Source: Nocardia lijiangensis NBRC 108240 (GTDB lineage: Bacteria; Actinomycetota; Actinomycetes; Mycobacteriales; Mycobacteriaceae). From it: 64,000 bases of DNA. The DNA is taken from NCBI RefSeq assembly GCF_001613045.1, contig NZ_BDBP01000005.1:99040-163039 (forward strand). Reading direction: 5' to 3'. The notes beneath the pieces were generated by a model that saw nothing but the letters and a program-made list of their open reading frames with translations, did no database searches and was not told the origin of the DNA. Of this stretch, positions 34,406-42,967 are shown one piece after another; position 1 is the stretch's first letter, and the number at the start of each line of letters is the position of its first letter. The translations under genes and the position numbers were made by a program.

Positions 34406-34488
34406 ATAGTGACTGTCGCGGACGGGGCCGGGCGCGTCGATTACATGCCTGGTAATGGCGGCGTTCGGCGGGCGAGCAGACTTGGGGT

Positions 34489-35289
34489 ATGACGAACGAC
34501 CGGCCCGTCGGCGAACTGCTGCGCGAATGGCGGCACCGCAGGAAGCTGAGCCAGCTCGACCTGGCGATCCATGCGGAGGTGTCGGCTCGGCACGTCAGTT
34601 TCGTAGAGACGGGGCGGACGATTCCCAGCAGTGCGATGGTCCTGCATCTGGCCGAGCGGCTCGATGTGCCGTTGCGCGAACGCAACCGGTTGCTGGTCGC
34701 TGCCGGGCATGCGCCGGTCTTCCGGGAACGCCCCCTGGACGACCCGGATCTTGCACGGTCGCGGGAGAGCATCCAGCAGGTGTTGCTGGGGCACGAGCCG
34801 TATCCGGCGCTCGCGGTGGACCGCCGATGGAATCTCCTCCTAGCCAACAGCGCGGTCAAGGTGTTCCTGGAAGGAGCGGACCCGCAGCTGTTGGGGCCGC
34901 CGATCAACATGATGCGGCTGGGACTCCACCCGGACGGGCTAGCACCGAGGCTACGTAACGTGGAACAGGTGCGCGGCTACTTGCTGCCCCGGCTCGCTCG
35001 CCAGGCCGCGCGCAGCGGGGATCCGGAACTGCACGCGCTGTATGAGGAACTAGCCGCGTTCGGCCCTGGAGACGAGGCCCTGCCGCCCGACCCTGCCGAG
35101 GTAGCGCTGCGCATCCAGATCGCGCATCGGGGGACTGAACTGTGCTTCGTCAATACGGTCACAACGTTCGGCGCGGCCTTCGACATCATGCTGGAAGAGA
35201 TCGCTATCGAGGCCTACTACCCCGCCGACATGGAAACCCGCCGGTTCTTCCGAACGGCGCAGAACGCCCAAGATATGCCCAGAGCATGA
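34489..35289 (+). CDS. XRE-family regulator with MmyB-like C-terminal domain
   Basis: The 266-residue protein's N-terminal XRE HTH (LLREWRHRRKLSQLDLAIHAEVSARHVSFVE, residues 9-39, cited by limits) is followed by an MmyB-like ligand domain with HEPYPALAVDRRWNLLLANSA and NTVTTFGAAFDIMLEEIAIE. This domain is PAS-like and in related proteins binds small lipophilic molecules. The probable target is the divergent SnoaL-like gene. Confidence 0.9.
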   Translation: MTNDRPVGELLREWRHRRKLSQLDLAIHAEVSARHVSFVETGRTIPSSAMVLHLAERLDVPLRERNRLLVAAGHAPVFRERPLDDPDLARSRESIQQVLLGHEPYPALAVDRRWNLLLANSAVKVFLEGADPQLLGPPINMMRLGLHPDGLAPRLRNVEQVRGYLLPRLARQAARSGDPELHALYEELAAFGPGDEALPPDPAEVALRIQIAHRGTELCFVNTVTTFGAAFDIMLEEIAIEAYYPADMETRRFFRTAQNAQDMPRA

Positions 35290-35390
35290 ACAAAGGCGAA
35301 CGCGGACAGGTGGGCTCAGTTCTCAGATGCGCGATTGGCCGGCTCGACGAACCGATAGCCGGGATCCATTGACCCGCATAGCATCACGCG

Positions 35391-35768
35391 GTGACAAACG
35401 AACACCGCCGCCGCCGAGTGCTCATGGTGGGTGAGCAGCAGTACCTCTGGAAGACCTCCCACCGGCATGCAGACGGCTGCGAGGAAGTCCTGCGGCTGCG
35501 ACAACTCGGATCAGTAGCTGGCCTGACACTGGTCTTCCGCCCCGACGGTGAGCGCAACGTCTCCGACGGCGGGCCGTCCGCGACCGGTGTCATCTGGATC
35601 GGTGACCGTGTGCTGAACCTGAACAAGCCCGGCGTGGTCCGGGCGTTTGTCGATGCGGCCATCGACGCGGGCTGGATGACTGAGGCCCGCGCCGTTGGCC
35701 GCCGTAACGGCTGGGACCTATTCGACGAGGCGTATGCCAGGAATGCCAACGGCTTATCGACGCTATGA
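35391..35768 (+). CDS. Hypothetical protein
   Basis: The 125-residue soluble protein from a GTG start has an even, coding-like composition: RVLMVGEQQYLWKTSHRHAD, VLRLRQLGSVAGLTLVFRPD and WIGDRVLNLNKPGVVRAFVDAA. The aromatic HTSH-like beginning and IGDRVLNL strand suggest a beta-rich fold. No family is recognised. It does not overlap its neighbours and has no obvious operon. Confidence 0.6.
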   Translation: MTNEHRRRRVLMVGEQQYLWKTSHRHADGCEEVLRLRQLGSVAGLTLVFRPDGERNVSDGGPSATGVIWIGDRVLNLNKPGVVRAFVDAAIDAGWMTEARAVGRRNGWDLFDEAYARNANGLSTL

Positions 35769-35790
35769 GCACCGAGAGCAGACCTGCCGC

Positions 35791-35958
35791 GGCAGCCTCT
35801 CGGCGCTCGTTCGCGGCGCGGCCATCGACGCCATCCTCGACGGCACCGAGAAGATCACCAAAGCCACCTTGACGAGCAGCTACTCGACCGAGCCGCCCAG
35901 GAATACCCGGAAAACGGCTCCCGGCAAGCGTTCTCGCCGCCGACGTGGCGTCGCGTGA
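35791..35958 (+). pseudogene. Fragment resembling a TniB-type transposition ATPase C-terminus
   Basis: The translation SLSALVRGAAIDAILDGTEK followed by ITKATL resembles the final helices of TniB/IstB-like AAA ATPases of Tn7/Tn552-type elements (GSLxxLIRxAAIxAIxxGxExIT). No Walker motifs, transposase or terminal repeats lie nearby, and the frame then decays into Arg-rich sequence up to 35958. It is probably the remains of a mobile element. Confidence 0.45.
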
Positions 35959-36035
35959 ACCCGAGGGCACGCCCGTCACCGCGGCAACCATCCGAGTGCG
36001 CAAGGTGGGCGAACCCGCCGTCGCGGATGATTCGC

Positions 36036-36809
36036 TTACGACGGCTGCCGGGTCGGCATGATCGTGACCTGCTGCAGGTTCACGTGCGCAGGCTGGGACG
36101 CCAGGAAGTTGACGGCCTCGGCGATATCTTCCGGATCGAGCCAGGTCATCTCCTGCTTCGAACCCTCGAGCCATTCCAGGGCGCCGGCGTTGGTGACGTG
36201 GTTCTGCAGCTCCGTGCCGACGATGCCCGGCTCGATCGCGGAGACACGGACATCCTTGGCACCGAGTTCCGCGCGCAGGGTCCGCGACAGGTGCGTCACG
36301 TAGGCCTTGGTGCCCGAGTACACCGCGAAGGTCGGGAACAGGTTCTGCGCGGCGATCGAGGACGTGTTGACGAGGTCGGCCACGCCCTTGTCCGCGGCCG
36401 CGGCGATCAACTGCGGTACGAACGCGCCGATGGCATTCATCAGGCCGGTCACGTTCAGATCGATCTGCCGCTGCCACTGCTCGACCGGCAGCTCCTCGAC
36501 GGGTGCGGGCAGCATGACACCCGCATTGTTGAACAGCAGATCGGCGGTACCGAGTTCGGCGGCCACCCGCTCGGCCGCGGTGCGCAGGGCCTGCGCATCG
36601 GTGACGTCGACGGTTAGGGCCAGCGCCGTCCCGCCCGCCCGTTCGATCTCCTTGGCCAGGAGTTCGAGCCGATCGGCCCGGCGTGCGAGCAAGGCCACCG
36701 TCGCCCCGGACGCGGCCAGCCGCTTGGCGGTGGCGGCGCCGATGCCGCTGGAGGCGCCCGTCACCACGGCAACGCGACCGGCGAGGGGGGAGGTGTTGTG
36801 AGTAGTCAT
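36036..36809 (-). CDS. Short-chain dehydrogenase/reductase (classical SDR)
   Basis: The 257-residue classical SDR has cofactor motif TGASSGIG at residues 18-25, NNAG near 93, and catalytic Ser (NTSSIAAQ) and YSGTK with Tyr and Lys four apart. The segment VALLARRADRLE has Arg after beta-2, favouring NADP(H). It is 180 bases from a divergent XRE-MmyB regulator that most likely controls it. The substrate is unknown. Confidence 0.92.
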   Translation of the reverse strand: MTTHNTSPLAGRVAVVTGASSGIGAATAKRLAASGATVALLARRADRLELLAKEIERAGGTALALTVDVTDAQALRTAAERVAAELGTADLLFNNAGVMLPAPVEELPVEQWQRQIDLNVTGLMNAIGAFVPQLIAAAADKGVADLVNTSSIAAQNLFPTFAVYSGTKAYVTHLSRTLRAELGAKDVRVSAIEPGIVGTELQNHVTNAGALEWLEGSKQEMTWLDPEDIAEAVNFLASQPAHVNLQQVTIMPTRQPS

Positions 36810-36988
36810 GGGTGTGATCTCTCCTGTGTGTCGTCCGCGGTGGATGCGCCGCGTATTCGATACAACAGCGGGAACAGGGCCCGAGGACGGCCAAATTGCG
36901 CCCTGCTCGACCTAGGTCCGGCGAACCTGGGTCCAGCAGACCGACCTTGGTTGCGATGTGTGGCCGCCGTGCACGTCAGACTGGATCC

Positions 36989-37924
36989 ATGGAGCACAAT
37001 GCCGAGCTGAAGGAGTTCTTGCGCACCCGCCGCGCGCGCCTGAACGTCGATGACATGCAGATCGGCGGAACGGGCGGGGTACGCCGGGTGCCGGGGCTGC
37101 GCCGCGAGGAAGTTGCCCAGCTCGCCGGGGTCAGCGTGGACTACTACAGCCGGCTCGAGCAAGGACGCAATATCAACGTTTCCGACGAGGTCCTCGACGC
37201 CGTGGCCCGCGCCCTGCGCCTGGACGAAGTCGAGCGCTCCTATCTGTTCCAGATCGCCCGGGCAAGTCCGCGGCGCGCCCGGCGCCGGACTCCAGCGCGA
37301 GTGCAGCGGGTCCGTCCCGGGATCCGCCGCATCCTCGAGACGCTCGACGACGTGATGCCTGCCTTCGTCTTCGGCCGCCGCATGGACATCCTCGCCGCCA
37401 ACCGTCTCGCCCGGGCACTGATCACCGACTTCGAGGCGCTCCCGCCCCGGGACCGAAACCTGTTGCGCTACACCTTCCTCGACGAGTCCGCCCGCGAGCT
37501 GTACCTCGATTGGGAAGAGGTCGCCCGGGACAACGTCTCGGTCCTGCGCCTGGACGCCGGCCGTCACCCGGACGACCCGCTGCTGGCCGAACTCGTCGGC
37601 GAACTCGCGGTCAAGAGCCCGCAATTCCGGCGCTGGTGGGCCGACCACAACGTCCGCGAACGCAGTCACGGCAGCAAGCGCTACCACCATCCCCTCGTCG
37701 GTGATCTCACCATCGACTACGAAAGCGTCTCGCTACCAGGCGATCCCGACCAAACGCTGTGCATCTACACCGCCGAGGCGGGCTCGGCGTCGGAGACCGC
37801 ACTGCGGCTGCTCGCCGCGTGGACCGGGTCGCAGACTACGCCCGTGAACCCGGGGGCCGGCGGTTCCGATGCGGAACACCCCCGTGCGCGGCCTGCTGAA
37901 CGGTTGGAGACCGAGGAACGCTGA
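36989..37924 (+). CDS. XRE-family regulator with MmyB-like C-terminal domain
   Basis: The 311-residue protein begins LKEFLRTRRARLNVDDMQIG and RRVPGLRREEVAQLAGVSVDYYSRLEQGRN, the typical start of XRE-MmyB proteins, followed by VFGRRMDILAANRLARALI and RRWWADHNVRERSHGSKRYHHP of the ligand-binding part. The ATG at 36989 is the conserved start. Pairs of such a regulator with a divergent SDR are common in actinobacteria and usually form one regulated unit. Confidence 0.9.
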   Translation: MEHNAELKEFLRTRRARLNVDDMQIGGTGGVRRVPGLRREEVAQLAGVSVDYYSRLEQGRNINVSDEVLDAVARALRLDEVERSYLFQIARASPRRARRRTPARVQRVRPGIRRILETLDDVMPAFVFGRRMDILAANRLARALITDFEALPPRDRNLLRYTFLDESARELYLDWEEVARDNVSVLRLDAGRHPDDPLLAELVGELAVKSPQFRRWWADHNVRERSHGSKRYHHPLVGDLTIDYESVSLPGDPDQTLCIYTAEAGSASETALRLLAAWTGSQTTPVNPGAGGSDAEHPRARPAERLETEER

Positions 37925-38192
37925 TATTCAGGGCTCGGGTACCCGCCGAGCGGTGGTCATGACACATCTCCAACTAGCCGCTGAGAGCGATTCGGCCAGC
38001 GGCGGTCCCGTCGAATCGAATGTCCTCTTCTGTCGACGAGCGCGCGGCGTGCCCCTCAGAGTGGATATCGATCAGCTGTGGTGGGACTGCGGATCCACTG
38101 CCCACGAAACTCAGCCGAGCGTCGGAGCAGCCAGGTCACGACTCGCCGGAAGCCCGCCGAACACCAGTTATGGTTCGTGCTCGGCGGTGAGG

Positions 38193-38423
38193 TCAGTCGG
38201 TAATAAGGCGCGTCGCCCGATCCGGTAGGACCCCTGCCCGGACGAGTTCCTCGTAGATCCGCTGCTGCTCGTCGTCGAGATTCGAGTACAGCATGTCGTA
38301 CGCCAGCTCTTCCTCGGCGAGCACCGCCACCGGATCCCAGTCGTCACCGAGCGCTGCGACGACGGCGCTGCGCCGTCGTGCTTCGTCCAGCGTGAGGTCG
38401 TAAGCAAAATTGTGGTCGGCCAT
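38193..38423 (-). CDS. Small acidic DUF6400-like protein
   Basis: The 76-residue acidic, helical protein reads LTLDEARRRSAVVAALGDDW, DPVAVLAEEELAYDMLYSNL and DDEQQRIYEELVRAGVLPD. It matches a small actinobacterial family I associate with the DUF6400 label; function unknown. It stands alone, with 268 bases before it and 426 bases after it that contain no clear gene. Confidence 0.75.
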   Translation of the reverse strand: MADHNFAYDLTLDEARRRSAVVAALGDDWDPVAVLAEEELAYDMLYSNLDDEQQRIYEELVRAGVLPDRATRLITD

Positions 38424-38849
38424 TTAGGCATCTCCAACCAGGTTCTTTCCAAAAACGAAATGACGACGATGCCCAAACGCGCCTTCTCGGGCAATGACCT
38501 GCATCACGTTTCACGGTTGGACTTCGTCACATTTGATGGCCGTGCGCGGGGGTACGGCGACGCTATGTCGCCACCCGCCAGCGGAGCGGAAACTCGACAA
38601 TGGCCTCGCTGGCGCCTGGGTGTTGTTGCCGACCACCTCGACGCGAACACCCCCGCACCGATCGAACCCGAACTGGGCTGTACGACATCAGCGGCCGGTG
38701 ACGAGCGCACCCGACTTGTGTCGAACACGGCGGCAGATTCATGCGGCACCAGATCCTCGTCGACCGTCGATACTGCCGTGGACAATTCGAGGAGATCGAC
38801 GATGGCGACAACGCGCGCACGCTATCCCGAACGGACGGTGCGGCCTTGC
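38424..38849. other. Intergenic region without a supported gene
   Basis: All frames in these 426 bases give mixed Ser/Arg/Thr-rich translations without family motifs, and none has a convincing ribosome site. The upstream side must carry the promoter of the minus-strand small acidic gene. Nothing else is seen. Confidence 0.5.
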
Positions 38850-39401
38850 TCAAACTTGGCTGAGCAGCGTGGTGTATGCGTCTTCGAGTCCCGACTCGAA
38901 GCCCTTCGATAGATCGACGTACGGCAGGGCGGCAGCCGCGCACGCATCGCGAAGCATGACGCTCTGCTCTCCGATCCACGACGCGACTTCCCGATAGGTC
39001 GAGTCGTCCGCGCCGTCGAGCCAGTGCGGCGCCGTTCGCAGCGCCTCCACCGTTATCGTCGTATTTCCAAGGAAGACGGCCGTTACCGGCAGGCCCCGAG
39101 CGGTAGCCGAACCGGCCACCGCCGGCGTGACGACATCACCCTCCAGCACATAGCAGTCAGGCGGATCGGTCTCCTGGTCGAGCCCTTCGGCGATCGCCTC
39201 GAGAAACGCGAGAACGAAAGGTTGCGCCAGTTCGGCCTTGTCCAAGTGCATTCCGTGTCGCACCCCATGCTGGGGCGCCACCTGCCCGAGCATCGACACC
39301 AGCGCGTCGGTTGGGCAGCCAGGGATACCGTCGCGCTCGAGCAGCATCCAAGCCAGGGTGCTCTTACCCACCCGAGGTGGACCTCCGATCAGAAAGATCA
39401 T
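38850..39401 (-). CDS. P-loop nucleoside/small-molecule kinase-like protein
   Basis: The 183-residue protein begins with a P-loop, MIFLIGGPPRVGKSTLAWML, and continues with DCYVLEGDVVTPA and GLPVTAVFLGN, in line with small shikimate/zeta-toxin-like kinases that phosphorylate metabolites or confer drug resistance. A lid helix region with Arg is present near YREVASWIG. The ATG at 39401 abuts GGGAGG with no spacing; a GTG eight codons upstream is the alternative. The substrate is unknown. Confidence 0.78.
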   Translation of the reverse strand: MIFLIGGPPRVGKSTLAWMLLERDGIPGCPTDALVSMLGQVAPQHGVRHGMHLDKAELAQPFVLAFLEAIAEGLDQETDPPDCYVLEGDVVTPAVAGSATARGLPVTAVFLGNTTITVEALRTAPHWLDGADDSTYREVASWIGEQSVMLRDACAAAALPYVDLSKGFESGLEDAYTTLLSQV

Positions 39402-39581
39402 CCTCCCAGAGTAGCCAGCAGGCACCGAGGCAGCCGCCCGTCACTGAGCCCAAATTCCGCTCCAGCCAACAGAATCCAATCAGCTGTAGCGGCAACAACT
39501 CACCGTCGCATCGGTCTGCGCGGCGGCCTCCCACCACCGCACCAGCAACTCCCGCTCCCACCCTGGTTGGACGTCTCCCGA

Positions 39582-39863
39582 TCAACACCACAGCTCACCC
39601 ACCGACAGGCCCTCGCGCGCGGCGATCGGTCGCCACCGATCCAGCTGCCCGGCGACCCGGCGACGGTCGGTCGCGAGTTCGGGGTCGGCGAACGGGTTGC
39701 GATAGTTGGCCAGGAAGCCGGGCCCGAGCGCGGAAACCTTGGGGGAGAACTTGGCATCGTAGAGGTCGGTGCGCTGCTGGCTGCGTAACCATTTCGGGTA
39801 GCCGACGGGGATCTTCGGTTTGGATCCGATCGGGGAATCCGCGGCGGCGGTCGGCCGGTACCG
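39582..39863 (-). pseudogene. Unidentified C-terminal gene fragment downstream of the MFS gene
   Basis: About 93 codons look coding: PKIPVGYPKWLRSQQRTDLY, DAKFSPKVSALGPGFLANYR, NPFADPELATDRRR, ending REGLSVGELWC-stop. There is no start codon in context and the frame upstream is antisense-like, so it appears to be the tail of a lost gene. The family is not recognised. The rest of 39402-39961 holds nothing identifiable. Confidence 0.4.
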
Positions 39864-39961
39864 GCCGTCGACGGTGGTGACGCCGCTCGTCGACGACCGG
39901 CCCGACCCCCGACAGGTCGACACCCGGCCTCCGCGCGCAACGCGGAGGCCGGGGCGGACGG

Positions 39962-41311
39962 TCAGGAGTGGGCGATGGCGGTTTCGCCGACGGTAGCCGG
40001 TGGTGTGTGCGTCACGGTTTCCGGCAGAGCCCACGCACTGCCGAGGGTGCACATGGCCATGAGCATCAAGAAGGCTGAGACCGCCGCCGTTGATCCGGTC
40101 GCGGCTAGCAATGCGGTCATCAGGAAAGGCGTGCCGCCGCTGACCAGGATCGCGGCCAGCTGGTAGGCCAGCGTGATACCCGAGTATCGGATCCGGGGTT
40201 CGAACAGTTCGGCCAGATATGCCGCGAGCGGCCCGTATACCAAGCCGGAGCCGATGCCGCTGCCCACGGCGGTGGCGATCAGGATGGCGGTGAGCGAGCC
40301 GGTGTTCACCAGCCAGAAGAATGGGAACGCCCACACCGTCAAGATTGCCGCGCCGGTGAGCATGAGCGGGCGGCGCCCGAAGCGGTCGGACAGCGAGCCG
40401 GCGAAATAGATGACCGGGATGCCCACCGCAGACGACAGCAAAGACACCGTCAGCAAGCCGTTGCGGTCCAGCCCGAGTTCGCGGACACCGTAGTCGAGCA
40501 CGCCGGCCACGCTGATGTAGAAGATGGAGTTGCTACCGAAGAGCAGACCGGCGCCGAGCAGCACCTTCTTCGAATGCTTGCGCAGCACCTCGAGAATCGG
40601 GGCTTGCGCGATCGTGGCCGAGGCGTCGCCCGCGCGAGCCTGGAGCCGGCGGAACTCCGGGGAGTCCTCGATGCGCAGTTGGATGAACAGCACGACGGGG
40701 AACAGCAGGGCGCTCGCAAGGAACGGGATGCGCCAACCCCACGACAGGAAGTCCGCGCCTTTGACGAAGTGGGCCACCAGCAGGAATGCACCCGTGCCGA
40801 GCAACAGACCGAATGGCACACCCATCTGGCCGAATGTGCCCGCCCGGCCCTTGCGGTTCGGACGGGAGGTTTCGGTGAGTAGCAGGGTGACCCCGCCCCA
40901 CTGACCGCCGACCGCGATGCCCTGCAGGAATCGTAGGGCTACCAACAGGATCGGTGCTGCCGCCCCGATCGACGCGGCGGTCGGTAGCAGGCCGATTGCG
41001 CAGGTCGATACCGCGACCAGGATCAGGCATGCGACGAGCGCGGGCTTGCGGCCGAACTTGTCGCCCACATGCCCGAAGACGAGTCCGCCCAGGGGCCGGG
41101 CGACGAAGCCGGCCCAGAAGGTGCTGAACGACAGCAGCGTTCCCATCAGCGGTGAGGCGCCGGGAAAGAACAGCTTGCCGAAGACCAAGGCCGCGGCGGT
41201 GCCGTAGATGAAGAAGTCGTACCACTCGATGGAACTGCCGATCAGTCCGGCGGCCATGAGTCTGCGCAATTTCTTCTGGTCCGGGGCGGCGGAAACCGGG
41301 GTCGGCGTCAT
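39962..41311 (-). CDS. MFS transporter of the metabolite:H+ symporter (MHS) family
   Basis: The 449-residue symporter has MHS signatures IGSSIEWYDFFIYGTAAALVF in TM1 and the loop motif GHVGDKFGRKPAL, the RFLQGIAVGGQWGG helix and a second half repeat with GSLSDRFGRRPLM. The family imports organic acids or betaines (shikimate, alpha-ketoglutarate, proline-betaine). The ATG at 41311 has a TTGGAG ribosome site. The long upstream region contains repeated dyads that may be its operator. Confidence 0.9.
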   Translation of the reverse strand: MTPTPVSAAPDQKKLRRLMAAGLIGSSIEWYDFFIYGTAAALVFGKLFFPGASPLMGTLLSFSTFWAGFVARPLGGLVFGHVGDKFGRKPALVACLILVAVSTCAIGLLPTAASIGAAAPILLVALRFLQGIAVGGQWGGVTLLLTETSRPNRKGRAGTFGQMGVPFGLLLGTGAFLLVAHFVKGADFLSWGWRIPFLASALLFPVVLFIQLRIEDSPEFRRLQARAGDASATIAQAPILEVLRKHSKKVLLGAGLLFGSNSIFYISVAGVLDYGVRELGLDRNGLLTVSLLSSAVGIPVIYFAGSLSDRFGRRPLMLTGAAILTVWAFPFFWLVNTGSLTAILIATAVGSGIGSGLVYGPLAAYLAELFEPRIRYSGITLAYQLAAILVSGGTPFLMTALLAATGSTAAVSAFLMLMAMCTLGSAWALPETVTHTPPATVGETAIAHS

Positions 41312-41379
41312 CGCTATCTCCAAGGTTCGGGGTGAAGGAACTGATGTGACTGCCGTCACTGTCAGTGGCCGAACCGTAC

Positions 41380-41401
41380 TTGAATCTGGTGTCAAATTCA
41401 A
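41380..41401. promoter_or_regulatory. Dyad motif copy 1 (MFS side)
   Basis: TTGAAT and ATTCAA arms flank ctggtgtcaa, making a 22-bp dyad 69 bases upstream of the MFS start. It shares 18 of 22 positions with the copy at 41792. This is a likely regulator-binding site. Confidence 0.5.
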
Positions 41402-41791
41402 TGCGTTTCCCGGCTGTTGTTTTCAGTTCCCGTCGGGGGTGGAAGTAGGTCGGCTGTCCATCGAGGCGGGCAACGGCGGGCTGGCGTGCGAAGGCGCGAC
41501 CATCGCGGAACGTGGGACCCGCGTCATGCGGAGTTCTCCTCGATGAGCTCGTTTGCCGGCATCAATGCCAGCGCCCGTGGCCCTGTCGGGGAGTTCATCG
41601 GACCGTGTTGCATGCAGCCGAGAGCGACCGGTCGGGGGCTGGGCTCGGGTAGTGCTCCGCCGAGCTTATTGATTGCGGATGGCTATCGACAACGTCATGC
41701 GACATTCCGAAGCGCTTCTGGCAGTCAGTTTTCGGCCGAGAAGCCGAGGTTCGGTCGAGGGTGGATGTGACGCAGGTCATGCCATTGATAC

Positions 41792-41813
41792 CTGAATCGG
41801 GCGTCAAGTTCAA
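41792..41813. promoter_or_regulatory. Dyad motif copy 2 (secreted-protein side)
   Basis: CTGAAT and GTTCAA arms flank cgggcgtcaa, in the same orientation as copy 1 and 412 bases away. The symmetry is weaker here, but conservation of the central GTCAA plus both arms argues for a common DNA-binding protein. Confidence 0.45.
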
Positions 41814-42046
41814 GTGGTTGCCGGAAGATAATCGCGCTGTGCGGAAATTTGCCCGAAGGGGTTGACGCCACTATGCGGCCTGCTGCATCTTTGGTGGCCA
41901 CACCAGTAAACGAGCGCTTAGTTATGGGCCGGTAGGCCCGGAAGGATCGCAGTTGCCGATGCCGCTATCGGCGTCGACTGCGTTGCGCTGGTGCGCATAT
42001 GGATCTCTCGAACGGTCGGTTCGAGGTATCGAGAAGAAGGAATTCG

Positions 42047-42751
42047 ATGAGGAAATCTATTGCGGCCTCCGCGCTGCTTGCCGCCGCGCTGGGTGTCACG
42101 GCAGGCGCGGGTTCGGCCGCGCCGCTCGATCGCAGCGATGCGGTGAACTACACCGCGTCGGTGGGCGAACGGTCCATGGTGATCAGTGCCGACGCCGGTT
42201 CGCTGGCGGTGGAGGAGGGGGTGCTGAAAATCAAGGCCCCCAACGGTGCGGTGCTAGGTGGGTCGGAATTGTCGTTCCGGGTCGATGATTTCGTGTTCCC
42301 CATTGCCGCGGAGATCCGCGACCGGACGGCCACGCTGACCCCGCAACTGGATCTCGCGCACGCGACCTACAAACCCGTGGCCCTGCCGTACGAGGATCAG
42401 GCGCCGTGGAAGACGCAATACGACCGTGAACAGGCCGCCTGGGCGCGGCTGACATCGACGATCCTGATGGGCGCGACGATCGGCACGACCGTCGGCGGCA
42501 TCGGTGGCGCCGCGGTCGGTTGTGTCCTGGGCGGTATCGCGGGGGCCACCGTTGCCTCCGCGGCGATCATCGGATTGTTCGGCGCGTTCATTCCGGCCGC
42601 GGCGATCGGATGTCTCGGTGGTATCGCCGCCCTCGGCACCCTCGGGACGATCGCCGGCCAACTGCTGGTGACCGCCCCGGTCGCAATCATGGCGGCCGTG
42701 CAGTACTTCACCACGATCAACCAACCGCCGCCGGCCGCTCCGGCGAAGTAG
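42047..42751 (+). CDS. Secreted/membrane protein with Gly-rich hydrophobic C-terminus
   Basis: The 234-residue protein has a Sec signal peptide (SIAASALLAAALGVTAGAGSAA). The middle domain has VNYTASVGERSMVISADAGS, LSFRVDDFVFPIAAEIRDRT and ATLTPQLD, a pattern shared with the partial gene at the right edge (YRVDDTAYPITAEIDGTTAT). The C-terminal 90 residues are a glycine/alanine-rich hydrophobic region (TIGTTVGGIGGAAVGCVLGG and on), likely membrane-inserted. This resembles a family of Nocardia exported proteins of unknown role. A GAAGAAGG ribosome site supports the start. Confidence 0.8.
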   Translation: MRKSIAASALLAAALGVTAGAGSAAPLDRSDAVNYTASVGERSMVISADAGSLAVEEGVLKIKAPNGAVLGGSELSFRVDDFVFPIAAEIRDRTATLTPQLDLAHATYKPVALPYEDQAPWKTQYDREQAAWARLTSTILMGATIGTTVGGIGGAAVGCVLGGIAGATVASAAIIGLFGAFIPAAAIGCLGGIAALGTLGTIAGQLLVTAPVAIMAAVQYFTTINQPPPAAPAK

Positions 42752-42967
42752 TGCCCGAGCGAGATGCTCGGCCCGCCCTGCCCCAGTCTGTCGCATCGAC
42801 TGGGGCAGGGCGCTGCCGTGTCATCGGGCATTTCTGCGGGCATCGTTCGCTGTGCCGGATCGAGCACGACAACCGGAAGCGCAGCTGCTCGGCCGGCTGC
42901 TTGGTGTGCACCGCGTTGTCAGCCACGCTGTCGAGTGCAGTCGGTCCTTCCTCCGATCGGAGCGAGA

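Larger units (their letters stand above)
41312..42046. other. Long intergenic region with two copies of a 22-bp dyad
   Basis: These 735 bases lie between the divergent MFS and secreted-protein genes. Besides the two dyads listed separately it has CACTG-t-CAGTG at about 41358 and GGGCC-ggta-GGCCC near 41928. No coding frame is convincing in the middle. It is probably a two-sided control region, possibly with decayed sequence between. Confidence 0.45.
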
